Position numbers and translations under genes: made by a program. A DNA stretch of 64,000 bases. It comes from Eretmocerus hayati (Eukaryota; Arthropoda; Insecta; Hymenoptera; Aphelinidae). The notes under the pieces were generated by a model. That model did no database searches. It saw only the letters and a program-made list of their open reading frames with translations, and was not told the origin of the DNA. The stretch is taken from the NCBI GenBank assembly GCA_029851415.1, contig CM056742.1, forward strand, positions 86,108,748 to 86,172,747, in the 5' to 3' direction. Positions 21,654 to 32,700 of the stretch are shown here, piece after piece; position 1 is the stretch's first letter; every line of letters begins with the position of its first letter.

Positions 21654-21801
21654 TATTACCATTACTTGAGACTCGAGAAAGTTGAGAACTTCAACGAGCC
21701 CCTCAAAAAGTGCAAGTATATTCAAGCGCAAAATATTAAAACTCTTCCTCAGTTCTCGTTAAAGTTTCCAACTTTCTCGAGTCTTAAGTAATGGTAATGA
21801 T
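21654..21801. repeat. inverted repeat with ~46-bp arms beside the left TIR
   Basis: 21654-21698 and 21755-21801 are near-perfect reverse complements (ATTACCATTACTTGAGACTC on the left, GAGTCTTAAGTAATGGTAAT on the right). They begin three bases inside the left TIR. The loop is 56 bases. Confidence 0.7.
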
Positions 21802-21837
21802 ATCTCCCTATATTATATAGTAGTAAGAAAGAAGGTC

Positions 21838-22164
21838 CACCGAACTCCATAAAACTCCACTGACTTCCACAGACCTCCAATTAACCCCACTCACCCCCAC
21901 TATCTCCACTGACATCCACTGACCTCCACTGATTGCCGTTGACTCCCACCGACGGCCACCGGTTGACCTCGACCACCACCTAATTCCACCGACCGCCACT
22001 GAACCCCACCGACCCCCAACCAATGATTTCCCTTTTTTTACCATATAATTTGGTTACTTCCACTGACCTCCACTGAAATCCACCGACCTCCACCGAAATC
22101 CACCGAATTCCATCGAATTCCGCTGATTGCCACTGAAGGCCACCGATTGCCGTTGAGCTCCACT
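21838..22164. repeat. degenerate 10-bp minisatellite (CCACTGACCT type)
   Basis: More than 25 tandem units of about ten bases (CCACTGACCT, CCACCGACCT, CCACTGATTG and similar) occur in two blocks, 21838-22019 and 22050-22164. A 30-base non-repeat spacer with TACCATATAATTTGG separates them. The opposite strand is purine-rich with GG steps every ten bases. Confidence 0.8.
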
Positions 22165-22207
22165 ATTTTTTTCTCATCCACCCAGAATACTATTGTCATC
22201 ATTTCCA

Positions 22208-22587
22208 TCATAGACATAGAAGTATACACTGCGTGTCCCGTATACCCCCCGTTGTCAGCTAGCCTCTACAATGAGAGTGGGAGAGACACAACATAGATGA
22301 CGCGTGTTTAAAGTGCTGACCTTTGGAGCATGTTGTCTCTCTCATCATAGACAATATGAAATACACTATTTGATTTGATTCTCATTTCATATATTGTCCT
22401 TACTTTTGAAATTTCGAATTACAATAAATTGTACAAGTTAGGTCTTTGTTACGTGAACCACTTGGTTTTACATATGATTTTTACTACCAACATTCTCACT
22501 ACACCTCCTTCAGTTTCTCCTGTAGGGATAACGATAAATATCTATCATTTGCGCATGGAAATCAATAATCACATAATTATTGAATAC
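22208..22587. other. related TIR tip and non-coding leader of the gene cluster end
   Basis: CATAGACATAGAAGTATACACTGCGTGTCCCGT at 22212-22244 resembles the giant element's own tip. A weaker copy (CATAGACAATATGAAATACACT) starts near 22351. GAGAGACACAACAT (22284) pairs with ATGTTGTCTCTCTC (22331). The rest is AT-rich without genes. Confidence 0.4.
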
Positions 22588-23659
22588 TCAAATAACCTCA
22601 ATGACAAAAATTTCGTTCGCAAGTATCAATTTTTCCATCTTCATTTTAGCGTCAGATAATTCTTTGATTTTATCAACTCCTTTCACTTTCAAAACGTAAG
22701 TCATACCTGAAATATATCATGAGAATAATTTTATCGTATTACTCAAGATTGGTATCGAACAATGCTATATAAATGATACGTAACCATCTTCCTGCAAATC
22801 TCCAGATATCTCCAGCTTAGTCCCACGTTCGTATTCAGGTGTTTTATCTCCTTCGCTTTTTCGTACAATAACATCTAACTTATTCTCCGGGATCTGTTAC
22901 AACTCCCAAAATCTCATTTTCATTCTTGTCCGATCTTTTCGTGAATTCGTCTTTCAGATAAGCTTTCAATCCTTGAATTAAATATTCGTTTCATGATTTG
23001 ACCAATACTCTTTATTTTGATTTATATATTCATTGGATATCATGCTTACTTATGAGTCCGTTTTTAGATGGTATTTCTTTGAAGGAAATGTCCTTGAATT
23101 TACAGTCGAATTCTCCACAGCAAAAAATACTAGAATAATTCTGAATCACAATCTCATAATCTGTATTACTTTTCGTGAATCGTTTTTTGGCTTGATTAAC
23201 AGAAACTTTCTCCAACATCAATTTCTAAAACTCAATTCATAAAGAATAGATCATTGATGTAAAACACAATAGGTGTCATATAGAATGAAAATTCAATTGT
23301 TACCTTATTAATTTTTATATCACGACTAAATTTCGAAATAGTATCGGTGTAAATATTACATTGGATCTTGATACCATCATTATTTGTCATGACAAATTTG
23401 AAAACTTCGAACTCAGTTTCATCCTTCTTCTGAAATGTCTGTTTACCGAAAATCTCTTCAACATAACCTATAATTGTTCTGCAAGAATAGATTTAACATG
23501 AAAAAATGTATTAGAGAATAGATTCCATATGAAAATTTACTTTACTAACGTAGTTTTATCGCCGATTTTGACTTTATTCTTCAAAAAGTCTGTTTCAGAT
23601 ACAGGAATTGACTTCAATTTCTTCATCAGCGGTTCGTTTGTACGCCCTGAACTACTCAT
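22588..23659 (-). CDS. RPA70-like single-strand DNA-binding protein, five exons
   Basis: Minus-strand exons: 23541-23659, 23304-23478, 23050-23224, 22785-22971 and 22588-22706, each bounded by GT and AG, with phases that agree at the first three junctions. The product (~258 aa) starts MSSSGRTNEPLMKKLKSIPV. It contains an OB-fold with FKFVMTNNDGIKIQCNIY and AKKRFTKSNTDYEIVIQN, matching the RPA1 DNA-binding-domain pattern, and a second partial OB-fold with ENEILGVVTDPGE and KLDVIVRKSEGD. Exon 4 has one base too many near 22,875, so the frame shifts there: a lesion or a missed splice choice. RPA-like genes accompany Rep-helicase proteins in many Helitrons, where they would coat single-stranded intermediates. 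It starts 64 bases after the zinc-finger gene on the same strand. Confidence 0.65.
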
Positions 23660-23722
23660 TTTGACTGTAAATATCCCAAATTCCAAATTTCACGTATTAC
23701 CCTCACAAAATTTCATTGAACT

Positions 23723-24195
23723 TCAAATTTTCATATTTTTGCACAATTTTGAATGTTTTTTCATCACATCTATCCTACGGAAATTTCTACCACATTCTTC
23801 ACATCTATATTGTGGTTCAATATGATTCAACTGATGTCTGGTTAGATTATCTTTAGTTTTGAACCACAATTTGCACGAAGAACAACAGAATCTCTTCGTT
23901 TTAGAGTGACTCATTAGATGCCTTTCAGCTAATCTTGATAATACTACCATTCCACAACGATTGCATTGGCTGTATTTCCCAACTTTGTTTTCGTGCTTTC
24001 TCTTTATATGTTTCTTTAGGTGATAAGGATCACAAAATTTCACTTTGCAAATTGCACATTGGACAGCTTTACTGACATCAAAATTTTCCGTGATTGATTT
24101 ACTAAGCAGAGGATCGAATGTTAAATAGATAGAATTTGATCAAGACTATTTGATATTCTATAAAAATCATGAAATTACTTTGTATTCTTCGCCAT
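23723..24195 (-). CDS. C2H2 zinc-finger protein, two exons
   Basis: Exon 2 (23723-24101) encodes four C2H2-type fingers: CAICKVKFCDPYHLKKHIKRKH, then CNRCGM...HLMSH, CSSCKLWFKTKDNLTRHQLNH, and CEECGRNF...KKHSKLC, the last ending in H-x3-C. A short first exon (24179-24195, ATGGCGAAGAATACAAA) joins across a 77-base intron with GT/AG ends (24102-24178), giving MAKNTNKSITENF before the first finger. The alternative is an uncapped frame beginning at a GTG. The product is probably a nucleic-acid-binding protein. It lies between the unknown 134-aa ORF and the RPA-like gene, all in one orientation, so it may be an accessory gene of the element or a captured host gene. Confidence 0.6.
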
Positions 24196-24270
24196 TTTTA
24201 CACTAATTTCAATCTTTACACTGTCATGAAAGTAACAGATGACCTAAATCATGGATATCAGTGGAATGTT

Positions 24271-24675
24271 TTAATTCATAAGCATGTTAATTATATTCGC
24301 CAAATTCAATAGATATTTCATTCGAAGATCGTTGTTATCTGTAACAGATCGATCGATTAGATTTCTTTTGGATCGGAAATGCCAAATGGTCAGAGCTTTT
24401 TTCTTCAAACATGGAGGCAATTCAATCCAATTATCAAATTTCCCAACAAAGCCATCATTCCTCTCGTGGATTACTATCGAACTGTTCAAACATTCTATCT
24501 CACTCATCATTTCCAGAGATTGAACGTAACTTTCATATCTCCTTTGTTCTTCCAAATGATTTTTTATTTGGAAATTGATTGATCTTAACAATTCTTCCTC
24601 TGTGGCATCTTTGATTTCCACTAACATGCCCAATAATGGATTCCACTCCATTACATTCAACATATTCTGATTCAT
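24271..24675 (-). CDS. unknown 134-aa ORF in the Rep-helicase cluster
   Basis: The open frame starts MNQNMLNVMEWNPLLGMLVEI and continues with a charged helical segment (EEELLRSINFQIKNHLEEQRRY) and a C-terminal part with WIELPPCLKKKALTIWHF and RMKYLLNLANIINMLMN. I do not recognise a family. A predicted helical, coiled-coil-prone middle is all that can be said. It lies 190 bases downstream of the helicase stop and 75 bases upstream of the zinc-finger start, on the same strand, with no frame lesions in 134 codons. That favours a real gene. Confidence 0.45.
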   Translation of the reverse strand: MNQNMLNVMEWNPLLGMLVEIKDATEEELLRSINFQIKNHLEEQRRYESYVQSLEMMSEIECLNSSIVIHERNDGFVGKFDNWIELPPCLKKKALTIWHFRSKRNLIDRSVTDNNDLRMKYLLNLANIINMLMN

Positions 24676-24865
24676 GACTGAAATTTAAATTCACCCAGGA
24701 AGTAACTTATATGTATAATCGTGAATGAAAAAATGTGTTTAGTATGATCGTGAATCATGTCTTATACATTTACTCTTCATTTTATTTGACCAATATTGAA
24801 TATATGAAGCCACAGAAAGACTAAAGTTCCTTATATGGTTGCATTTGATTTGAATCTATTACATA

Positions 24866-26668
24866 TTAATTAAAAACTTCTTTCCATACTACGTTATCTA
24901 AAAAATCTGCGTTGTCAAGCCGGTTCTCGATGTACAAATTTTTTGGATTCTTACACCTTGAAAGAGCAACATATAATTGACCATGGGAGAACAAGGGCCT
25001 CCTCAAGTATATACCAACTTTATCGAAACTTTGACCTTGTGATTTATTTATAGTCATAGCAAAAGCCAATACTACAGGAAATTGTTTTCTGTGAAGAATG
25101 AAAGGCAAGGATGACTCACCAGTATTAAGAGTTATCCTTGGGATGAAAACAATTCTGCCCTTGTTTTCCCCTGTAATTATCTCTGCTTTAAGATTAAACT
25201 TGAATAATTTCCTAACCTTCAATCGAGTTCCATTACATAAACCATCTTTCGTACTTATGTTACGTATGAGCATAACTATTGCATTCACTTTCAATTCCAG
25301 TTTATGTGGAGGTAATCCTTCTCTGATCTGATTTAGATTTTCCACAGGATAATTTAGTTGTATATTATCATCTGTCTGATCAACGCCTTTATGAGTTGCA
25401 TAGTCAATGCTGTGATACGTAGACGATTTTCCATCTAACATTTTGAGAATCTTTCCATTAAGCTTGATTACATCTTCATTATGCGAGGACAAAACAACTC
25501 GATTAGATTTATCATCCGAATTGATATTTTTGTATACGCTTTCACAAACATTGTCCGTTTTCCATTCTTCCCTTATCTCAACCGGATTTATAGTCCCTTT
25601 CCCTACACTCAATAAAAAATTAGAAAATTCTTGATCTTCACATCTCAAATTCTTCTTCAAATTCATAACTTTGAATAGAGGCCACAGAGATGAGAATTTG
25701 ATCGTCTCATTCACGATGGACTCCCTATTAGCACGCTTCATTACAGGTAAAATTTGGCGAAAATCTCCTCCCAAAATCACTAATTTCCCTCCAAACGGTG
25801 AATCATTGAAACTCACATCTCTCAATGTTCTATCCACAACCTCAAGTGCTTTTTTAGGAATCATAGAAGCCTCGTCCCAAATTATGATTTCGGCTTCTCT
25901 CAATTTCTTTTTATCCTTGTCTGATTTGAGGAAAACTGATTCAATACACTCTAAATCTAGAGGCAATTTGAAAGTTTTGTGACTTGTCAAACCTTTGGGC
26001 AAGAGTATCGATGCTATTCCAGTCCAAGCCATTGATAAAACCTTCATCTCTCGAGATAAAAAGTAGTAGATGAGAGTCTTGTACAGAAATGTTTTCCCAC
26101 AACCTCCAGGACCATCTATGAAATTCGTCAAATTTTCCATACTTTTTAATTTCTCGAAGATCAACTTTTGATCAAAATTTAACTGAGAAAATAAGATATC
26201 GAATCTTTTCTTACATTCTTCTGCAGTTAACTGATCTGATTCTTCACCTCTGCTCACTACTGATGGATTTGGTTTCGGCAGGCCGAAGTCTTCGCATTTA
26301 GTGTCTTCTGATTGCAATATATCATTTATATGATTCAGAGCCAAATTTTCACCATCTGATTTGAAGTCTTCTATGAAGAAAAATTTGAATTTTTCCCATA
26401 TCCCATTACCTTGAATTTTTTCAGCTATCAAGAACCACGCGAAGAACTGACGTAATTGGAATGGTAACATGATAGATATCGCTTCTTCAAATACTTCAAA
26501 ATTTTTTTCATCCGTCTCAATCAAACCCAAAGCCATCGCAGTTTCCCGGAATGAGTTGTACGTTACACCATCGTGCGTCATCAGATCTTTGTAGCAAGTT
26601 GCACCTTTTGTTCTATTCAAAATCAATTTCAAAAAAAAACCTTTCACCATCTTTTGGAGATACAACAT
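24866..26668 (-). pseudogene. Helitron-type protein, Pif1-like helicase part
   Basis: The 600-codon frame carries the junction text GFFLKLILNRTKGATCYKDL (link from Rep to helicase). It then has superfamily 1 helicase motifs: Walker A GPGGCGKT (residues 186-193), Walker B IIIWDEAS (261-268), motif III GGDFRQILPV (300-309), and near the C-terminus TINKSQGQSFDKVG and ALSRCKNPKNLY. This is the 5'-3' Pif1-family helicase that unwinds DNA in rolling-circle transposition. No AP endonuclease domain follows. The start shown is not the natural one: the helicase continues from the Rep part at 26613-27635 after a one-base slip in a run of nine T (+ strand A at 26631-26639); with eight the two frames join. 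Confidence 0.9.
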
Positions 26669-27635
26669 TCAATCTACCTATCGTTTCATGTTTTTGTGAA
26701 CGCAATCTTCTCACCCATTTCCTTTTAGAATTGTTGAAGCTATAGTACTTAGGTATATTCACATACTTTATTTTTCTTGCAAAAGGATCTGTCTTATTCA
26801 ACTCGAACCATGAAATCAAATGAGTCTTCCAACGTTTCAATGCATCCAGCTCTTTGCTTTCTTCGAAAACAATGTTCTGTTGGTTTTCAATATGTACAGG
26901 TAATCTTTCAACACAATGACTGCGACCGATTAGTGGAAATTTGGCCAATCTCCAAGCACATTCCATCGGGCTCAGGTATCTTCCATCGATATATTCTTTT
27001 ATTTCGTCGTGAATTTCACTTCGTTTTCCACTGTCTACTTTATCAATTCTACAAAGGGCTTTATCATGACCTTTATGGAGATATTTGTAAACATATTTTA
27101 TGCTCTGAATAGATGAACAATATTCCACGTTGATATGACATTTGTACTTCTTGAGCAGAAATTTGTTGTACGGTACAACCATAGAGTTATCAACTGACAA
27201 GCGCATACTTGGAAATATCGAGGAATAACGATGACCCTCATCTCTGTTATCTCTCCTTCGATAATTCGGATAACCGTCCTTGTTGATGCAAGTAGATGAT
27301 TGGAATTTTTTAGGATATTTTTTAGTGCATGTTTTTGTATCCATGTCATAACAAGGAGTCTTGTATGAGTGTGGACCATGCAGCATATGTTTCAAAACCA
27401 ACTTCTGTAATACATGGTCATCCGTGGGTATTTCTGCTGAAATATGTTTGTCGATGGCTTCTGAGGTCAACATTTTATCTTTCGGGTGTAAAGTTACCAA
27501 TAAGTGAGCATGTGGTAGACCTCTTTTCTGGAATTCTACTGTATGTACTTGAGCGATTGCTTTTCCAAAAATATTATTTTCCATGATATCTCTTACGAGC
27601 TCATCTAATTTGGTTTTGAACAAACGAACAGTCAA
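26613..27635 (-). pseudogene. Helitron-type protein, HUH Rep nuclease part
   Basis: Contains the HUH motif in RGLPHAHLLVTL (His 42 and His 44 of this piece) and the two-tyrosine motif KYVYKYLHKGHD (Tyr 181 and Tyr 185), the pair expected to nick and join DNA in Helitron Rep proteins. Between them are a Cys/Lys-rich segment (TKTCTKKYPKKFQ) and YNKFLLKKYKCHINVEYCSS, all typical. It is in the same frame as the upstream piece, separated only by the TGA at 27660-27662, and runs into a homopolymer frameshift at its end. All catalytic residues are present. Confidence 0.9.
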
Positions 27636-27659
27636 TCCCGGTATATCATTGACTGTCGT

Positions 27660-29762
27660 TCACTTAGGGAATCTTTTCAATACTCTCTTCAACTCCTCCC
27701 ACTTGGGATTGCATGTCATAGTTATGAATAAGTCAGGCCTCCCCTTCTCCCTCATTATAGCCATAGCATCCTGATAATGCTGTTGCATATAACGTGGGCC
27801 ACCGATGAAAGTGGAGGGTAGAATAAATAGATTTCCTAATCTCTCTTTTTTTTCAAAATTTTCTGAACAATTCGAAGCACAGTTTTGTACTGCGTCAAAT
27901 AAACCTTGGTAGCATTCAATTCTGAGCTTCTTCTGATTATTTCTAAGAAACCTCATACGATTACTCTCAACCATTACGTAAGCATGAATGAATTTTTGTT
28001 GAGTTAGCCTACCTCCAAACAAAAGTGGGCTGAATCTTTTATGATTAGGTCTATATGCCAATCGATATGAATAATAATCCAATACCGATAACTGTTTTTC
28101 ATCAGGAGCAGCATCAGGTCTACTTTTGTAACCAGTGCTCCAACCTAAATCCCCTTGAGGATAAAAGATCGGAAAGACCATTGGATCTACATGATGCGAT
28201 AACTTATGTAAACACGTGTGCTTAACATTGTCTTTAGAAGCTCTAGGATAGACACAGAGGTCGAAGTTGTCTGGTATGCCTTTGTCCGAAACAAGTATAG
28301 CACCACATTCAGATGTCAAAGGTTTGTTGTATGTGTGCTGTTGGGATCCTTTTTTCCTAACGAAATAGAGTCTATGATTTGATAGCTTATTATTTTTGGT
28401 AACGTTGTATAAATTTTTGTATTGTTTCGCGTAAGGATTGTGATTCATGACATCAGTAAGAATTCTCATATGTTCGTCACGTGAAGCTTGATCTATTGCT
28501 GTACATCCTTTCAAATCTTTCTTCCCCTTATTCCATCTCATTAATCTCTCATCAGTTGCCATCTTGTCATCATATATATACAACTGACAAAGTTCAGGTT
28601 GTTTATGTTTATTAGGAATAATATGATCTGGTGTTGTATGACAAACTTGACCTTGAATTTTGATATTATAAATGCCCTTTTCATCTTTGACAACAGCCTT
28701 GAAAGTTGCGAAACTAAACAAATTGTTATAGAACCGTATTAGATGTCTGAAAACCAAGTCATGAATGAGCATTTTCCCAAGTCTCGGATCATAATTACTT
28801 GGTGGAGATAAAACTATTTTACCATTTCGACAACAAGTAGATTTCATCCTTTCATTCTTCCAGTAAACAGCACCACAATATTTGCAGGTGTGATCCAAAT
28901 GACCGTAGTCAGAGACATGGTTCAATCCTTTTTTACCGTTATTTAAATTCTTGTACTTTGTTCTAAACTTTACTTGCGACCTCTTTACAGAATTTTTCAT
29001 TTTTTTATCTTTTATGAGTCCATAGTCAACAACATAGTTTACATCTTTTGGATTCCGGAATATAGACTTCTTAGGTTTTTCTATCAATCGCACCCTTGGA
29101 AGTCTTGTGATGACTTTTTTGTAAGGAATTTTCTGATTAAATCCCTCTATATCCATTTTAATGTCGATTTGATCACACTTTAGTGTTTGCACTTCATTTT
29201 GTAATCGTGAAACGTGATTCGTTTTGAATTTTTTCGGAGAAACATTGAAATAGTGATATGATTTGAATTTTTTAGCAGGTATGTTGTGTTGTTCTTTCTG
29301 ATACTTTCTCTTGGAGAATGATTCTTTCAAATCTTCACAGAAAGTGTAGGGATCACCAATTAGAACGTCATAATGAGCAGAATGGTTAACTCCGGAGAAG
29401 ACCAAATTCAGGTTGCTATTCCGTTCGTCAGACTTGAATGATATTAAGTCTCGAGTATCTTTCATGTGAACGTGAACGTTGGTTTTGTACAGTTTGCTAA
29501 AGGCTCTTATTTCAATTTCACTGCCGTAAGTTTTATCTCTGGACATAAATTGGCAGTACTGAGCGGAATTGAATATAGACTCATAATAGTGATTGCCTAG
29601 AATGAATGGCTTGTATTCCGACCAATTCGAAGAAATATATTTCACTATACGGTGACGCAGATCATTGTATAGATTCTGATTACCATGAAGAAAGTACGAA
29701 AAACAACGGAATAAACAGTTGCCATCGCCAACGATATGGACAATGTAATTATCCATTATCAA
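27660..29762 (-). pseudogene. Helitron-type protein, OTU protease and Helitron-like N-terminal part
   Basis: The 700-codon frame starts MIMDNYIVHIVGDGNCLFRCF. This is an OTU cysteine protease domain with Cys16 in GDGNCLFR and His130 in NHSAHYDV, spanning about residues 5-140. A Lys-rich linker follows, then a zinc-binding segment (CKYCGAVYW...STCCRNGK, near 290-315) and the Helitron_like_N domain, ending in FGGRLTQQKFIHAYVMVESNRMRF and RPDLFITMTCNPKWEELKRVL. The frame ends at TGA (27660-27662), but the same frame continues with TVNDIPGLTVRLFK. A CGA-to-TGA change would explain the stop. OTU domains occur in animal Helitron/Helentron proteins. The first ATG or the second (Met3) could be the start. 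Confidence 0.9.
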
Positions 29763-32700
29763 TGAGTTCCTTGAAGTGTAAATTCAACAATCATCAACAG
29801 ATTTTCTCAATATTTCGAAATTAGTAATAAAGATGGTTTATGTCATAGAACTCAATAGGAGAGTGCACACTCGATAAAATTAAAAATTACATTTGATTAA
29901 TGGTACTATGTTTTTGTAATGAATTTCGAAAACTATTGGGAAATAATCAACTTCAATCTGGACATCTTCCGAGGTTGAGGGAGAAAGATCTTGCATGATG
30001 ACTTTTCTTCATCTAGAGAAGATATTTTAATGAGATATTTCTCATCCGTATATTGGTGTAAAATATTTAACTTTGTTTTAACAAATACTATTAAGGGATG
30101 CGGTCGCCATGCAACCCGGAAATTATATTTCATTTAGATGTACCTCAAAATTTTGATCATATGAAGTTTGAGACCAGTTGTCCATTACGTATTATGATCT
30201 GAATTGTGGTGAAACTCGTCATTTTTCATTAATCGCAAGACTAATCGGTAATGAAAGAGAATAATTTGGTCGCGTGTACTTACTAACCTACAAATTGGCA
30301 CATTTTTGTTCACAGAAATTCCAATCTTTTCAAATTCGGGCTAAACTGCGAGCTATTCAGGCTTTCTAATCATGTAACTTGGCCTGGATAACTCTTCGTT
30401 CAGCCCAAATTGGAAAAGATTTCGATAATCGATTCAAAAATGAGCGTGCACGGTGACCGCATCGCCTTAAACATAGTCTATAATGCTTGATATAAATTCT
30501 GAAGATCTTATAGGTAGCAAGAAATTGACAGAACTCATGATTTCTAAAGAAGACACTTGTGTTCAAAGAAATCGAAGAAAAATAATGATTAGAAGCTGAT
30601 GCACAGCATTGCAATAGAAAAGCGCCAGAGGTTCATATCGCCCTAGGGGGTGTCCACTAATGAAGCGTACGCACTGCTCACGGCTCACGTGCGCGATGCA
30701 CTGCTCATCGGATTTTAACCTGCGAGTGACATGGATTTCCCGGAAGATCGTCATCCACCTATAGGTTATAAAGTCAAGTTCTGTATTTGATCCATCCGGT
30801 AACAAGGGAAATCCATATCTCTCGCAGGCTAAAATCCGATGAGTAGCGCATCGCGCACGTGAGCCGTGGGTATGCGCAGTGAGCCGTGAGCAAAGCGCTC
30901 GTGTTGAAATTTCCCATCTCTTGGATGTTGGGAGGGTATTTTTACATCCAAAGCTTGAGGCAGGATGTGAGACAATGAGTTTTTAGTGTTTATATACAAA
31001 AACAAATCGGCAGTTCGTATATGAATAAGTATTGTAAAATCCAATGCGAATCGACTAAGTGAATAGAAATCTCCGAGATCCTAGGTTCATCAAACGAAAG
31101 GTTGAAAACAAACAGACTCAGATATGAGCTGAACTTTGCAACGACGAGATTGAATATTCGCCAAATCCCGCGATAACACTCGATCGTCTCGGATCTAGCT
31201 CTGTAGGATTTAGCAAAATCAAACAAGGGTCGTACCGAAATGGAATTTTTCACTAACTCGTCGAGTTAGTAAGACTGACAAGCTTTTCTGGAAAACCAAG
31301 CAAGCTCAGTCACATTATATCAAGCAACAAATTTCTTCTCGAGCTTTTACTCGGTTTGTATCGTATAGGTATTTTAATAGGTATAGTGAATATCAATGTT
31401 AGAGGTAAAGTTTTTGATGTAAAAATTGCACCCACGAATATTTGTGATACGACAATGTTTCTTTTCGGAAAAGGTGCATTATAAGAGTTAAGTTCAATTC
31501 ACATTATCGTTATTCGTTCGATACAAAGTATGTTGTAATGCCGAATCTTCCATGTATTGACGATGATGTACTATGGAGTCAATACTCGTGATAATTTCGA
31601 CCCTCGCCAAGGCTCGGGCCGAAAACAATCACTCTCAAAGCAAAACAAAACTTACCACCCTCTTATCGAAAAATACTATTTCAAGATACTGACATAAGGG
31701 AAATTTACAAATTATGCATCAGCAAGTTTCAAAAATGTAAGAGCAAACTCGAGAAGCTGAGCATATATTGTCCAAGTACCCAAAGTCCTATCAATACCTG
31801 CCTGATAGATGTCAGTGTCAAACAATCGGTTTACTTAAGCAACATATCTTAGACCATATATCACGACGAGCTCGCGTCGATACCAACAGATGTTCATCAC
31901 CGAGCCTTTGGCCACGAGGATGTTTTAATTATACGGTCATGGATTTATACATTCGGTAAAAGCAATCGTATAAGTAGGTGAGCTGTCACACTCTTCATGT
32001 ATTCGTCATATGATTTGAATTATGCATAACATGGATAACGTAAGAGTGTGCAAATTGCACATGACTGATGTATGTGGTCTGATTTTCATAAGGATACGGC
32101 GCGCCAAGTCCGGTATTATGCTCGGTCCCGTGAATTCCCTCTGCTAAGTCCTTGATACATTTAATTGATACGGAATAAGGATAAGACAAAAGGATTTACC
32201 CAGTTCCTTGAGTTTGGACTATAATAAGAGAATGAGGAAGACTGAATATCCTGGGGTTTGGGCGCACCTTGCCTTGGTTGATTATATGGAATAAACCTTG
32301 GAAATTTGAAGCTTGGGACAGACGTGGATCTTTTTGCAAAAATCTTTTTCCCTTTCAAATGATGCTGCCCCCTCCCTTTCAAAACGCATCAAAACGGATT
32401 AGAAATTCATCTTTTCTAGAATTTAAATTGAATTGATTACTGTTAAATACAGATAAATGATAAAAATAATAAACAATTAACAATATTCATCAATGTTCAA
32501 TAATTCATCAATAATTCATCGGTGAATGAATTCGCATCAAGCATTGGTTGAGTTGAATTTTTTGAATTTCTATTGGTCGAGTGAGAGTGTATCTCGAATC
32601 CTGTATGAACGTCTAGGGCATTGTATACATACAACATTAATTTTATGTGAACGGTGGATATGTGTCGACCGTCTAAAGCGAAAAAAAGTAGTAGAAACTC

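Noticed and set aside
21808..22229. minus-strand ORFs rich in Gly, Trp, Ser and Val
   Set aside because: Translation of the 10-bp minisatellite, not a protein.
22375..22659. 94-codon plus-strand ORF
   Set aside because: Antisense to the last exon of the RPA-like gene and compositionally AT-driven.
25671..25982. 103-codon plus-strand ORF
   Set aside because: Shadow of the helicase gene on the opposite strand.
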